A DNA stretch of 64,000 nucleotides from Actinomadura sp. KC345 (GCF_004348515.1 NZ_SMKH01000003.1:1-64000), one strand, 5' to 3'; counted from the stretch's first letter, positions 17,182 through 26,595 are shown. The notes: generated by a model not told the origin, from the letters alone. Numbers and translations are program-made.

Positions 17182-17322
17182 TACCTGCCCGACCGAGGTG
17201 ACTTCCTCGCCTCGCTGGTCGCGGGTGTGGTGACGAGTGATCAGATGCGCCCGTGTGCGGGTGCGTTGCTGTACTTCTCTGCTGTACAGCAGCACCGCCG
17301 AATGTTCAGGTACGGGACGCCT

Positions 17323-17782
17323 TTAAGCGTCCTCGTCACCGTTCAACGCTCGCATGAACCAGTCGAGAGAACCAGTCCTCTGCGCCTCCTCGGCGAGAAG
17401 CTTCGCGGACGCGGTCTGAAGCTGAGCGAGCGAGTTGTCTATCCACGGCTGGGTGTTCTGGTTGCCGTGCTCGCGATACTCGACGGCCTGAATGAGGCAC
17501 TCAAGCTTGTCCGCGTCGCGGGCGCACATCGCCTCGGCACTGACCTTGCCTTCGTACTCCGCGACGACCCCCGTGATCATCGAGGTAACCGCCTCCGGCA
17601 GGCCGCGCGTCTGGCGCTCGGTGACCCGCTCGTTGGGCGCCTTCTTGATGTACGGCTTGGCCACGTAAGGGATGTCGGTGAGGCGCGTCTCCTGGCTGTC
17701 GTGGAAGAGGCTGACGCTTGTAGCGCTTGAGAAGCCCGATCTCGTACAGGAAACCCGCCAACCGCTCCGTCTCGTTCGCCAT
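17323..17782 (-). pseudogene. HD-domain phosphohydrolase gene with internal deletion
   Basis: The N-terminus MANETERLAGFLYEIGLL (ATG at 17782, ribosome site GAGAGGG) is that of HDDC2/YfbR-like HD hydrolases. Directly after KRYKR the sequence jumps, in a different frame, to SLFHDSQETRLTDIPYV and runs normally to the stop at 17323 (DADKLECLIQAVEY). About 40 residues that normally lie between, including the first metal-binding His of the family, are missing. The deletion plus frameshift inactivates the gene. It followed the XRE-type relic by about 12 bp, a pairing I recall as common in actinobacteria. Confidence 0.75.
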
Positions 17783-17794
17783 GCTCACCCTCTC

Positions 17795-18569
17795 TCAACG
17801 GCCGTCCGCCATACGTAAACCGTAGAACCTCTTCCAACTCCCGTCGCGACTGGACGGAGATCGCGGCTCCGTCCAGGACCCGGGCCGCCCGGTCCTGCAA
17901 CTGACCGAGCATGCCGGGCTCGTCATGGACGATCGCGGGCCGGTGTCGCAGTAGCGCCCAGACCGTATGAGCGACGACATCGATGTAGACGTTCGTCGGC
18001 TCCAGCTTGCCCACCAGATGAGCCAGCAGCTTCGTGCCTCTCCATGACCGAGTTGGCAACTCCACCATGAACGTGTCGGCCGTCTGCGGCTCGGTGATCT
18101 TGCCGAGCCAGTACGCCCAGTAGTTGAGATTGGCGGTCTCGCGCCTGTCGGTCTTCATCGCCCGGCCGATGAACGCTTGAAGCGCCTCGGGGTCTCCCTT
18201 GCGAGCAAGTGAGTGCGCTCCGGAACGCACAACCACCCATGACGGCGACCAGTCGGCGGAACGCTGAGACCTACGTTCCTCCTCGTGCTGCATGCCCGCC
18301 AGCCATTCCGCCGTCTCCACGGAATCATCAAAGCTCGCGACGTAATGCGCCTGCCGACGAAGCAGCATTCCGTCAACGCTGCCGACATCTGCCCTCTCGG
18401 CGGCGCTCTTAAGGTGCTCGAAGAAGTGAGTCCTTTCATCTACCGCCAAGCGCGGCCCACTCGAAACCGGGCCACGACGGGACGATTTACGCGGCACATC
18501 GGCCAAGAAGGACGGCCGCTGGCCCGACACCGCCCACGAGGTCATGTCGGTGAACGGTCGGGTGATCAC
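17795..18569 (-). pseudogene. Truncated XRE-type regulator (C-terminal repeat domain only)
   Basis: The readable protein holds the C-terminal helical part seen in actinobacterial XRE regulators: RRETANLNYWAYWLGKI, TKLLAHLVGKLEPTNVY and VVAHTVWALLRHRPAI. The N-terminal HTH is absent; upstream sequence stops looking coding near 18490 and the att repeat follows at 18613. A one-base frameshift near 17840 appears to separate the body from the natural tail FYGLRMADGR and its stop at 17795-17797. Loss of the 5' end fits insertion of the island beside it. Confidence 0.6.
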
Positions 18570-18612
18570 CCACGTGGAGAGCGGATGCTCGTCCGGCGAA
18601 ACTTTGGCCGGT

Positions 18613-18637
18613 CCCTGACCCCCTCGATGCGAACGAG
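18613..18637. repeat. Left att core of the catabolic island (25-bp repeat)
   Basis: These 25 bp, beginning CCCTGACCCCC and ending GCGAACGAG, are identical to 56880-56904, 38.27 kb away. The right copy is part of a tRNA 3' half, whereas this one lacks the T-arm, so only the anticodon-arm/variable-loop part is shared. It lies 160 bp upstream of the integrase gene. I interpret the pair as attL and attR, though the missing T-arm leaves the integration history uncertain. Confidence 0.62.
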
Positions 18638-18753
18638 ATCAATCAAACAAAACGCGATCTTCAGTTCAACAACTTCAGGGTAAATTCCCTGGTGAGAGGC
18701 GACATCCATGCCGCCTCGTGTCATCAAGTATCAAGATCGACAACACCGTCCTT

Positions 18754-18778
18754 GATGACAGCCCGATGACAAACGATC
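18754..18778. promoter_or_regulatory. Integrase arm-type repeats, left side
   Basis: GATGACA occurs at 18754 and 18765 (11-bp period) followed by AACGATC. The same arrangement (GATGACA at 56781 and 56792, then AACGATC) lies just inside the right att copy. Helically phased direct repeats near each end are what tyrosine-integrase arm sites look like. They also overlap the region upstream of int, so binding may autoregulate it. Confidence 0.5.
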
Positions 18779-18796
18779 ACCACCCTGGAGTGCGCC

Positions 18797-20152
18797 ATGG
18801 GATTCGCCCGGCTTCGCAAGAGCAAGGACGGCCGAGAGCGGTACACCGCTCTCTACCGCGACCAGCGCGGCCGTGTTCGCTCCGCCGGAACCTACTCGAC
18901 CGAGCTGCAGGCCGACAAAGCGTGGCAAAAAGCTGAGGCCAAGCTGGCGTTAGACCGGCTTCCCGATGCAGGGAAGGGCCGCCAGCGGTTTCGCCGCTAC
19001 GTGGAGGACGTCTGGTTCCCCAACCACGTCATCGAACTCCGCACCAGGGAGAACTACGACTACGAGATCAACCGACACATCATGCCCTGGTTCGCCGACA
19101 TGCGCATGATCGACGTCATGCCCATTGACGTCCGCGAATGGGTTACACATCTGCAGAAGGAAGGCGTCAACCCACCGACGATCCGCTACTGCATGACCGT
19201 GCTCAGCGCCATCTTCACCACAGCCCTGAACGACTTGGTCATCGTCCTTCACCCCTGCAAAGGCGTGAAGACTCCCCCAGTTCCGAAAAAGAAGCGCACC
19301 ATCATCACACCCGAGCAGTTCGACGCGCTCTATGAGGCCCTCACGGACGCACGGATGCAGCTTCTGACCGAACTGAAAATCGAGACAGGCCTGCGCTGGG
19401 GTGAAGTCACCGAACTGCGGGGCAAAGACATCGACCACGCCACGCGCGTGCTTACCGTGAGTCGCGTCGTCATCGAACTGAGCCCGAAGCATCACCCTGA
19501 AGGCGGTCGCTTCTTGGTGAAGGACTACCCCAAGGACCGGGAGCACCGAACCGTCCGGATCAGCGCCCAACTCGCAAGAAGGCTCGGTGCCTACATCCAG
19601 ACGGAACAACTCGCCGATGACGCCTTGCTTTTCTTCCTCCGGCAGGAAGAGCTCCCCCGCCCCCACCGCCTACGAGTCCTCTGCGACCCGCAGACCCTGG
19701 GATACATCGAACCCGACCGCCGCTACCGCCACGGCACCCTGAGCGGCTATTCCGCAGGCAAATGCCGCTGCCAGCACTGCAAGGACGCCTACGCCGACTA
19801 CCGCGCCCGCCGCAGAGAAGCCGGCAAGGACTCCCCCAGGCGCCGCCGCGTGGTCAACACAGACGGCCACATCCCACGCAGTTGGTTCCGGGACCACATC
19901 TGGAAGCCCGCCACCATGACCGCGGAACTCCGCGTCCACGTCCGCCCCCACGACCTGCGCCACGCCCACGCCTCCTGGCTCCTGGCTGGCGGCGCGGACC
20001 TCCAGGTCGTCAAAGAACGCCTAGGCCACGCCAGCATCACCACAACCGAGAAGTACCTCCACACGCTCCCCGACGAGGACGACACCGCCCTGGACGCCTT
20101 CGCCAAAATCCGCAATCGCTCAAAGCCAGCCTCGACAATCCGCGCCGTCTAA
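18797..20152 (+). CDS. int: Tyrosine recombinase/integrase
   Basis: The protein is 451 aa. The N-terminal arm-binding segment ([20 protein letters not shown]) and a core-binding SAM-like domain (about 65-160) precede the catalytic domain. Catalytic residues visible are Arg200 in [12 protein letters not shown], His385 and Arg388 in [11 protein letters not shown], His411 in LGHAS and nucleophile Tyr420 in TTTEKYLHT. An insertion at about 296-360 carries [12 protein letters not shown] (Cys323, 325, 328), a zinc-finger-like motif inside the catalytic domain. Local GC is lower than in the flanks. It lies beside the left att copy and phased repeats, so it probably mobilised the 18.6-56.9 kb island. 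Confidence 0.9.
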   Translation: MGFARLRKSKDGRERYTALYRDQRGRVRSAGTYSTELQADKAWQKAEAKLALDRLPDAGKGRQRFRRYVEDVWFPNHVIELRTRENYDYEINRHIMPWFADMRMIDVMPIDVREWVTHLQKEGVNPPTIRYCMTVLSAIFTTALNDLVIVLHPCKGVKTPPVPKKKRTIITPEQFDALYEALTDARMQLLTELKIETGLRWGEVTELRGKDIDHATRVLTVSRVVIELSPKHHPEGGRFLVKDYPKDREHRTVRISAQLARRLGAYIQTEQLADDALLFFLRQEELPRPHRLRVLCDPQTLGYIEPDRRYRHGTLSGYSAGKCRCQHCKDAYADYRARRREAGKDSPRRRRVVNTDGHIPRSWFRDHIWKPATMTAELRVHVRPHDLRHAHASWLLAGGADLQVVKERLGHASITTTEKYLHTLPDEDDTALDAFAKIRNRSKPASTIRAV

Positions 20153-20260
20153 CTTCCAGACGATCACGGCTGAGAACCTCCCAGGGACCAACCTGGGGGG
20201 CACTCTCCCCACGCGGCCCACCCAGGTCTCTTCGAAAGGTCGGCCCACACAGTTCGGGCA

Positions 20261-21025
20261 TTAGATCACCAAGCCGCCGTCGACCGGCAGTACCTGGCCG
20301 GTGACGAACGATGCGGCGTCGGAGGCGAGGAACACGAATGCCCCCGCGACCTCTTCGGGCTCGGGCCACCGGCCCAGCGGGATTCGGGCGAGCATGTTGG
20401 CGGCGAACTTCTCGTTGGTCCGGATGGTCTCGGTCATCGGTGTCGCGGCCAGCGGTGCCAGCGCGTTGACGGTGATCTTCTTCCTGGCCAGTTCGCGGGC
20501 CAGCGACTTTGTGAGTCCGACGATGCCGGCCTTGGCCGCGGAGTAGTTGACTTGGCCGAGCGTGCCGGTGAGCCCGGCCGACGACGTCACGTTGACGATC
20601 CGCCCGGTGCCGTCGGTCGGCAGGTACGGCAGCGCGGCCTGGGAGCAGCGGAAGGCACCCATGAGGTGGACGTCGAGGAGCCGGTGCGCGGACTCCTCGG
20701 TGGTGTCGGCGAACATCGCCGGGGCGGTCACGCCCGCGTTGTTCACCAGCACGTGCAGCGTCCCGCCGGTCAGAGCCGCCGCACGCGCGGCGGCCGCGTC
20801 GGCCGCGGTCCGATCCTGTACGTCCAGCGCGGTGCTGTCGGCACGGCCGCCGGAAGCCGAGATCCGCTGGGCGACGGTGGCGGCCGCGTCCGCGTCGACG
20901 TCGGTCACAAGAACCGCCGCCCCGGCACCGGCAAAGGCCTGCGCGACAGCCGAGCCGATACCGCCTGCGGCCCCGGTGACCAGTGCGGAGCGTCCGGTGA
21001 GGTCGAACAGCCGGTTCGTGTCCAT
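20261..21025 (-). CDS. SDR-family NAD(P)-dependent oxidoreductase
   Basis: The protein is 254 aa; ATG at 21025 follows AAGGAG, preferred to an in-frame ATG 45 bp upstream. It is a classical short-chain dehydrogenase: cofactor motif TGAAGGIGSAVA, LVNNAGV, catalytic Ser in VNVTSSAGL, and YSAAKAG (Tyr and Lys). The C-terminus SDAASFVTGQVLPVDGG is typical of FabG-like enzymes. The likely job is oxidation of a hydroxyacyl or alcohol intermediate in the cluster's pathway. It is downstream of an acyl-CoA dehydrogenase relic and the monooxygenase, all minus strand. The 108-bp gap to the convergent integrase holds no gene. Confidence 0.86.
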   Translation of the reverse strand: MDTNRLFDLTGRSALVTGAAGGIGSAVAQAFAGAGAAVLVTDVDADAAATVAQRISASGGRADSTALDVQDRTAADAAAARAAALTGGTLHVLVNNAGVTAPAMFADTTEESAHRLLDVHLMGAFRCSQAALPYLPTDGTGRIVNVTSSAGLTGTLGQVNYSAAKAGIVGLTKSLARELARKKITVNALAPLAATPMTETIRTNEKFAANMLARIPLGRWPEPEEVAGAFVFLASDAASFVTGQVLPVDGGLVI

Positions 21026-21084
21026 CGATAGCTCCTTGGCATTCCCAGCATGTCGATCACTTGAGGCCATCTCCTGACTGAGAC

Positions 21085-21200
21085 GTCGATCTTCCGGGCC
21101 TCACGGCAGCGCCCGCGGCGTCGCACTCCTCGAGATAACCCATGCCGCCGTGCGTCTGCAGCGCACGACCGGCCGAGGTGAATACGGCATCCGCGCGGAA
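21085..21200 (-). pseudogene. Acyl-CoA dehydrogenase C-terminal relic
   Basis: The minus strand reads FTSAGRALQTHGGMGYLEE, the conserved C-terminal segment of acyl-CoA dehydrogenases, followed by a short divergent tail (VREARKID). Nothing of the other 300 or so residues survives: upstream is the monooxygenase stop at 21205. It shows that at least one further acyl-CoA dehydrogenase was lost from this end of the cluster. Confidence 0.65.
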
Positions 21201-21204
21201 CCCA

Positions 21205-23163
21205 TCAGCCCTGGCGGCTCCGTGGAGACTTTTCCTCTCCCGCGGGTTCGGTTTCGAAATCGGCGAGATCCGGCGATCTCGTCATCTGCCAGTAGTCGAT
21301 GAACCGCCACGGCGAGTTGGTGACGACCCGTCCCTTTTCGTTCCGGTAGTAGTTGCTTACTCCCGGGTGAGTCCACACCATCTTGGCGTGCGCCGCGTCA
21401 AGCTTGGTCTTGTACGCGTCCGAGATCTCGCGCCGTACCTCGGCAACGGCCAGCCCGCGGGAACGCATCGTGTCCAAGAGTGATACGACGTAGTTCACCT
21501 GACATTCGGCGAGGAAAATGTAGCTCCCACCGGCGCCTGCGCTGGTGCCCGGACCATAGAGGAAGAAGAGGTTCGGGAAGTCTGGGGTTGTCACCCCGAG
21601 GTAGGCCCAACCGTCGTCGTCACCCCACAGCTCGCGCAGGGTCTGCCCGGACCGACCGCGGATCTCGACCGTCTGAACCAGCTTCAGTGACTCGAAGCCG
21701 GTCGCCAGTACCACCACGTCCGCCGGGTGCTCAGTGCCCGAGGCAGCCCGGACTCCGGACGAGGTCAGCGCCACCGCACGGGATGTCTCCAGTGAGACAT
21801 CGTCCCGGCGTATCGCCGTGTACCAACCGTTATCCAGCAACATCCGCTTGCCGAACGGCGGATAGTTCGGCAGTGCCTTCGCCTGCAGGTCGGGCCGACC
21901 TGCCAACTGCTGGTGCAGGTAGTTCGTGAAGTGCGCGCGGTGGCGGTCGTTGACCGCGTTCAGAGCCCGCTCCGGATGTGGCCACTCGGGGTCTATCTGC
22001 AGCGACGCGTGCGTCTTGTCGTTGAAGATCCACCCGAGCCGCCACCGGTACCAGGCCCTGTAGTACGGCACGTGCGCCATAAGGAAATGGACCGTAGGTC
22101 GCACCTCCCCGAAGTAGTCGGCGCTCGGCGCTATCCAGTGCGGCGACCGCTGGAACACCGTCAGGTGGCTCGTGCGCGAAGCGATCGCCGGCACGATTTG
22201 CATCGCGCTCGCCCCGGTGCCGATCACCGCCACGCGCTTGCCGGTCACGTCGAGATCCGCGGGCCACTGCGACGAGTGGAACACCGGGCCGCGGAAATCC
22301 GCGAGCCCCGGCAGATCAGGAATCGACGGCACGTTCAATTGGCCGACCGCACTGATGACGGCGTCGAACCGCCGGGTGCGCGAGACGTCGTCGCGGACAG
22401 TCGTCACAGACCACCCCTGTGCCGCGGCATCGTAGACCGCCGACGACACGGTCGTCCGCAGCTCGATGCACGGCGACAGCCCACAGTCGTCGGCCATGGC
22501 GCGCAGGTACTCGAGTACATCGTCGCGTCGGCCGAAGTGGGTTTTCCAGTCCCATGGGAAAAACGAGTACGAGTAGATGTAGCTGGGCGTGTCGACGCCG
22601 GCACCGGGATATCCGTTGTAGTACCAAGTGCCGCCGATATCGTCATCACGCTCGAACACCGTGCAGGAGATCCCCACCTCCCGCAGACGCACTGCGGCCA
22701 GCAGCCCTGACACACCAGCACCGATCACGGCGACCGAGAACCCGGGTGCTTCAGGCGCCGGTTCGACGCCCGGCGGGGAAAGTTCGTCGACAAGCAGCAG
22801 CCCATATTCCGGAGGAACCGGCTCACTCACGCTGACCTGCATCATGCGCGACATCAACTCGCGGTCGGGCATCGGCAACGCCGGTGGCGCACCGTCATGC
22901 CAGCGTAGGATCGCTCGCACCGCGGCCTCCCGCACGGCGGTCTGGTCGCGCTCGGAGAGGCCGCCGGTCGAGTTGTCGTCCAACCCTCGGGGCCGGGTCG
23001 GCTGGTAAGGCGGTTCCAGCCATTGCAGGTCCCCGGTGAGCTGCACCAGGACCATGAGCAGGGTCGGCACGTTGGCGTCTGCGATCGCCGCGCGCAGCCG
23101 GGTCTCATCAGGCAGGATCATCGGATCGGACATTCGCAGCACCACAGCATTCCTTGAGGTCAT
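21205..23163 (-). CDS. Baeyer-Villiger-type flavin monooxygenase
   Basis: The protein is 652 aa. An N-terminal extension (about 1-140) of unknown role precedes the FAD site VAVIGAGVSGLLAAVRL, the GGTWYYNGYPGAGVDTPS block, the Baeyer-Villiger fingerprint FRGPVFHSSQWP, a second Rossmann motif VAVIGTGASAMQIVPAI for NADPH, and VVLATGFES. The family inserts oxygen next to a ketone to form an ester or lactone, or hydroxylates. In this cluster it could open or functionalise a cyclic ketone after SDR oxidation. It lies 15 bp after the LLM gene, in the operon that begins at 24997. A start 30 bp further in (MSDPMILPD) is possible. Confidence 0.87.
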   Translation of the reverse strand: MTSRNAVVLRMSDPMILPDETRLRAAIADANVPTLLMVLVQLTGDLQWLEPPYQPTRPRGLDDNSTGGLSERDQTAVREAAVRAILRWHDGAPPALPMPDRELMSRMMQVSVSEPVPPEYGLLLVDELSPPGVEPAPEAPGFSVAVIGAGVSGLLAAVRLREVGISCTVFERDDDIGGTWYYNGYPGAGVDTPSYIYSYSFFPWDWKTHFGRRDDVLEYLRAMADDCGLSPCIELRTTVSSAVYDAAAQGWSVTTVRDDVSRTRRFDAVISAVGQLNVPSIPDLPGLADFRGPVFHSSQWPADLDVTGKRVAVIGTGASAMQIVPAIASRTSHLTVFQRSPHWIAPSADYFGEVRPTVHFLMAHVPYYRAWYRWRLGWIFNDKTHASLQIDPEWPHPERALNAVNDRHRAHFTNYLHQQLAGRPDLQAKALPNYPPFGKRMLLDNGWYTAIRRDDVSLETSRAVALTSSGVRAASGTEHPADVVVLATGFESLKLVQTVEIRGRSGQTLRELWGDDDGWAYLGVTTPDFPNLFFLYGPGTSAGAGGSYIFLAECQVNYVVSLLDTMRSRGLAVAEVRREISDAYKTKLDAAHAKMVWTHPGVSNYYRNEKGRVVTNSPWRFIDYWQMTRSPDLADFETEPAGEEKSPRSRQG

Positions 23164-23178
23164 GCACGGTCGGATCGG

Positions 23179-24237
23179 TCATCGTGTGGAACTTGTGGGG
23201 CGCACTGTCCTGCCGCCGGCCGAAATCACGCTTCGGCCGTAGAGCCGGATCGCTTGCTCCAGCGAGGCGCCCCAGGGGCCGCTCGCGCCCTGCAGCTTGA
23301 CCACGAGCCGGTCGGCGCCGAGCCGCTCGGCGAAGTCCCGCGCGGTGCGGGCGACCTCGCCGGGGGTGCCGACGAGGAGCCGGTCGGGTGCGACCGAGGC
23401 GAGGTCGAGGTCGTCAGCCGACGTTGCGGCCTCCGGCGCCGCCATCCGGGGAATTTCCACGAGATACGCCCAGAGCGCAAGCCGCACGTGCGGCCACCAT
23501 TTGTCCACCCGGCCGTCCTCGTCGACCCAACCCCACCGGCTCAACACGATCCGACCGGCATGCCCGTGCCGTGCACACTCCGCGCGGTATTCGGCGGCGA
23601 GCGGCTCCAGCTCGGTGACTGTGGTGAGCGGGTCGAGATACAGCGGCAGGCCGAACCGCGCAGCCCGCCGCGCTCCGGCACGGGACATCGCGCCCACCCA
23701 GACGTCGGGCCGCGGTCGTTGTACGGGCACCGGCCGGATCGCTGCGTCACGGAACCGGTAATAACGCCCCTCGAACGAGAACCGTTCGCCGGTCAGGCCG
23801 CGCAGCAGCACGGTCAGACACTCATCGAAACGTCTCGCCTGGGTGGCGATGTCGAGTCCGAACAGCTCGTACTCCGGCCGATGGTCGCCTATCCCGAGGG
23901 CGAGCACCAGCCGGCCGTTGGAGAGGACATCGACGACCGCCGCCTCCTCGGCCAGGTGAATCGGATGCCGCAGCGGCGCCACGGAGATGCCGGTCCCGAT
24001 CAGGATTCGGGAGGTGCGCGCGGCGAGGGCCGCGCAGGCCACGAGCGGTTGCGGGAGGAATCCGTCGTCGCGGCCGTGGTGCTCGGGCAGATGTACGGAC
24101 TCGAATCCCGCCTCTTCGGCTACGCCGGCGAGTACGAGCAGTTCCTGCCACCGTTGTGGGATCGCGGCGCCGGCCGGCGGGTCCTGAGTGTTCAGCAGCA
24201 GCCCGTGCCGAAGGTCAACTGCGGTCGACACCGACAA
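23179..24237 (-). CDS. LLM-class flavin-dependent oxidoreductase
   Basis: The protein is 352 aa. Landmarks of the luciferase-like barrel are EEAGFESVHLPEHHG, RILIGTGISVAPLRHPIHLAE, VDVLSNGRLVLALGIG and VWVGAMS. Its start overlaps the EthD-like gene end by 23 bp, indicating coupling. It may use reduced FMN or F420 for an oxygenation or desaturation step; no dedicated flavin reductase was found beside it. It is one of three LLM proteins in the island, none close enough to the others to be simple duplicates. Confidence 0.8.
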   Translation of the reverse strand: MSVSTAVDLRHGLLLNTQDPPAGAAIPQRWQELLVLAGVAEEAGFESVHLPEHHGRDDGFLPQPLVACAALAARTSRILIGTGISVAPLRHPIHLAEEAAVVDVLSNGRLVLALGIGDHRPEYELFGLDIATQARRFDECLTVLLRGLTGERFSFEGRYYRFRDAAIRPVPVQRPRPDVWVGAMSRAGARRAARFGLPLYLDPLTTVTELEPLAAEYRAECARHGHAGRIVLSRWGWVDEDGRVDKWWPHVRLALWAYLVEIPRMAAPEAATSADDLDLASVAPDRLLVGTPGEVARTARDFAERLGADRLVVKLQGASGPWGASLEQAIRLYGRSVISAGGRTVRPTSSTR

Positions 24238-24997
24238 GCTCCGTTACGGCATAGACGGCGACCCGGACGCCGGTCCGCGGCGCGAGCGCCGGCCGCATCG
24301 CCAGCGATGCGAAGAACTCTTCGGCCCATACCGCGTGGTCGAAGTACATCTCGTCGATCGCGTACATGCCGGTCCGTTCGCGGTAGCGGCCGGTGTACGC
24401 CTGCCCGGGTTCACTGACGGCGGCCATCTCGGCCTCCCGGACCACGTCGTTGGCGATGTGCAGTCGGAGCCCGAACGCGTCCGGGGCGGCTTCCGCCAAA
24501 GCGCTGCGCACCGACTCGAAGACACCGGCGTCGGAACCGGCGCCGGTGTCCTCAATCTCGATGAGGTACTTCACCAGGCTGGTCTGCCCGCTGCGCCGGT
24601 CGACGGCGACCGAGGGGGTGACCTCGAACGGCCGCACCTCGCGCAGGAAGTTGGTGTGGTCACTGACGATGGCGTGTTCCGCCCAGGTAGGAAGCCACTC
24701 CTTCCCACCGCGGCCGACGCTCGGGCCGCCAGCGTCTCCGTCGTGGCCCGCGCCCGCGGCCACCGCGGGATCACCGAACTCCAGCATGATGAAACGCCAG
24801 GCGTCGGCAGGCCGTCGGCGGAAGGTGGACGCGAGATCGTACTGCGCAGTGGCGTGGTTGGTCGCATAACGCGTCACCGTTGGTGCATGTTCGCGGAACA
24901 TTCGCATCGCGAACCTGTGATGGACCATCACGTAGTGCTCGTCGGCCTCGTCGCGTGGCCGCAGCGCGGTGGGCAGGAACCGGGATATCCGCTTCAT
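24215..24997 (-). CDS. EthD-like (dimeric alpha-beta barrel) protein
   Basis: The protein is 260 aa with ATG at 24997 after AAGGAG. The first half resembles EthD-type ferredoxin-like folds (DEADEHYVMVHHRFAMRMF; YDLASTFRRRPADAWRF), and a repeat-like second half contains SLVKYLIEIEDTGAGSD and YAIDEMYFDHAVWAEEF. The sequence may be two fused barrel units. EthD proteins commonly accompany oxidative degradation clusters, with poorly defined roles. It is the first gene of the minus operon to the SDR, divergent from a CoA ligase across an operator-like palindrome. I am sure of the gene, less so of the family. Confidence 0.6.
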   Translation of the reverse strand: MKRISRFLPTALRPRDEADEHYVMVHHRFAMRMFREHAPTVTRYATNHATAQYDLASTFRRRPADAWRFIMLEFGDPAVAAGAGHDGDAGGPSVGRGGKEWLPTWAEHAIVSDHTNFLREVRPFEVTPSVAVDRRSGQTSLVKYLIEIEDTGAGSDAGVFESVRSALAEAAPDAFGLRLHIANDVVREAEMAAVSEPGQAYTGRYRERTGMYAIDEMYFDHAVWAEEFFASLAMRPALAPRTGVRVAVYAVTELVGVDRS

Positions 24998-25040
24998 TTC
25001 GCTCCTTTTTCCGACGCTCATTTAGGAGGGTAGCAGCTGG

Positions 25041-25058
25041 ATGGAGCGCTCGCTACAG
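25041..25058. promoter_or_regulatory. TetR-type operator, divergent promoter of EthD-like and CoA-ligase genes
   Basis: ATGGAGCG-CT-CGCTACAG matches the palindrome ATGGAGCG-NN-CGCTCCAT with two changes in the right half. It lies 7 bp before the ligase start and 44 bp from the EthD-like start, so it can control both directions. Confidence 0.6.
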
Positions 25059-25065
25059 TAGAGGT

Positions 25066-26592
25066 ATGACGGAACCTGTGGAGTCGCCCTATCGATTGAT
25101 CACCGACCCCCTGCGGGAGCGCGCGGCCTCGACACCGGACCTCGTCTTCTGCCGTTCGGGCGCGGAAAGTCTCACCTACGGGCAGCTTTGGTCGGAGGTG
25201 CGCCGGGTCGCCGGTGGCCTGCAAACCCTCGGTGTGGGACGTGGCACGCGTGTGGCACTGGTCATGGACAACGGGCCGCGCTTCCTCATCACCTGGTTCG
25301 CCTTGGCGCTCATCGGCGCCGTCGAGGTGCCGGTCAACACCGCCTTCCACGGCGCGTCGCTGCGCTACGTGTTGGAACAGTCCGGGTGCGCGGCGATCGT
25401 CCTCGACGACCGGTACGCCGACCGCGTCTCCGCTCTCGGCCCGCTGGACAGGCTGCTGATCTGTGACGCCGCCGAAGGAGCCGTCGCCACCTGGACGGAA
25501 CTCGCCGGCGATCCAGACGAATCGTTCGACGGCACGACCGAACCGGCCGCCATCATGTACACGTCCGGCACGACCGGCCGTTCCAAGGGCGTAGTGCTCA
25601 GCCACCGCTACTTCTTGCTGATGGCTGCGGCCAATATCCGCAACATGCGCCTGCGCGAGGACGACGTCTACTACACGTGCCTGCCGCTCTTCCACGGCAT
25701 GGCGCAACTTTCCGGCACGATGGCCCCGCTCATCGCCGGCGCAGAACTGGTCGTCGTGCCGAAGTTCAGCGCATCGCGTTTCTGGGACGACTGCCGCCGG
25801 TACGGCGTGACCGGGTTCGGCTCGATCGCCGCGATGACCTCGATGCTCCACAACCGTCCGGCCGATCCCGGCGACCGCGACCACCGGGTGCGGTTCGCGT
25901 TCGCAGTCGCCGTGCCCGCGACCGTCGAACGGCGCTTCGAGGAGCGGTTCGGGGTGCGGCTCATCAACGGCTACGGCATCACCGAGGCGGGTCAGGTGAC
26001 CTATCAACCGTACGACGCGCCGAAACCCGGCTCCGCCGGTACGCCCGTCGGCCTCTACGAGCTGGAGATCCACGATCCGCACGACCGGCCGCTCGGTCCC
26101 GGAGAGAAGGGGGAGATCGTTGTCCGGCCGCGGCAGTACGGCGCGATGATGGCCGGCTACCACGGCATGCCCGAGGCGACCGTGGAGGCGTTTCGCAACC
26201 TCTGGCTCCACACCGGCGATCTCGGTTACCGGGATGCTGACGGCTACCTGTACTTCGTGGACCGAGGCAAGGACGCGATCCGCCGGCGGGGCGAGAACAT
26301 CAGTTCGCTCGAGGTCGAAGCGGCGGTTCTCCGGCACCCAGGCGTGGCCGAGGTCGCCGCTTATCCGGTGCCGTCCCGCCTGGGTGAGGACGAGGTGATG
26401 ATCGCGGTGATGCGCGCCGACGAGACGTTGACCGTGGCGGAGATCGCCCGGCACTGCGCGGCCGAACTGCCGCGGTTCGCCGTGCCCGCGTACATCCGGT
26501 TCGTCACGGCCCTGCCGCGCACCCCGACCGCGAAGGTGGAGAAGTACCGCCTCCGGGCCGAGGGTGTCACGGCCGATACTCACCAGGTTTGA
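25066..26592 (+). CDS. Adenylate-forming acyl-CoA ligase (CaiC/FadD-like)
   Basis: The protein is 508 aa; ATG at 25066 follows AGAGGT. Core motifs are the P-loop MYTSGTTGRSKGVVLSH, the adenine-binding GYGITEAG, LHTGDLGYRDADGY and the hinge/catalytic region DRGKDAIRRRGENISS, with the C-terminal catalytic Lys in PTAKVEKYRL. It activates a carboxylic acid with ATP and loads it on CoA. It is one of four ligases in the island sharing RRRGENIS and similar lengths, so duplication and specialisation for successive acids is likely. It is the only catabolic gene of the island on the plus strand, apart from the integrase direction. Confidence 0.87.
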   Translation: MTEPVESPYRLITDPLRERAASTPDLVFCRSGAESLTYGQLWSEVRRVAGGLQTLGVGRGTRVALVMDNGPRFLITWFALALIGAVEVPVNTAFHGASLRYVLEQSGCAAIVLDDRYADRVSALGPLDRLLICDAAEGAVATWTELAGDPDESFDGTTEPAAIMYTSGTTGRSKGVVLSHRYFLLMAAANIRNMRLREDDVYYTCLPLFHGMAQLSGTMAPLIAGAELVVVPKFSASRFWDDCRRYGVTGFGSIAAMTSMLHNRPADPGDRDHRVRFAFAVAVPATVERRFEERFGVRLINGYGITEAGQVTYQPYDAPKPGSAGTPVGLYELEIHDPHDRPLGPGEKGEIVVRPRQYGAMMAGYHGMPEATVEAFRNLWLHTGDLGYRDADGYLYFVDRGKDAIRRRGENISSLEVEAAVLRHPGVAEVAAYPVPSRLGEDEVMIAVMRADETLTVAEIARHCAAELPRFAVPAYIRFVTALPRTPTAKVEKYRLRAEGVTADTHQV

Positions 26593-26595
26593 CCT

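Noticed and set aside
17280-17291. Palindrome TGCTGTACAGCA as an SOS box
   Set aside because: It does not fit the actinobacterial LexA pattern (GAAC-N4-GTTC) and has no adjacent gene in suitable orientation.
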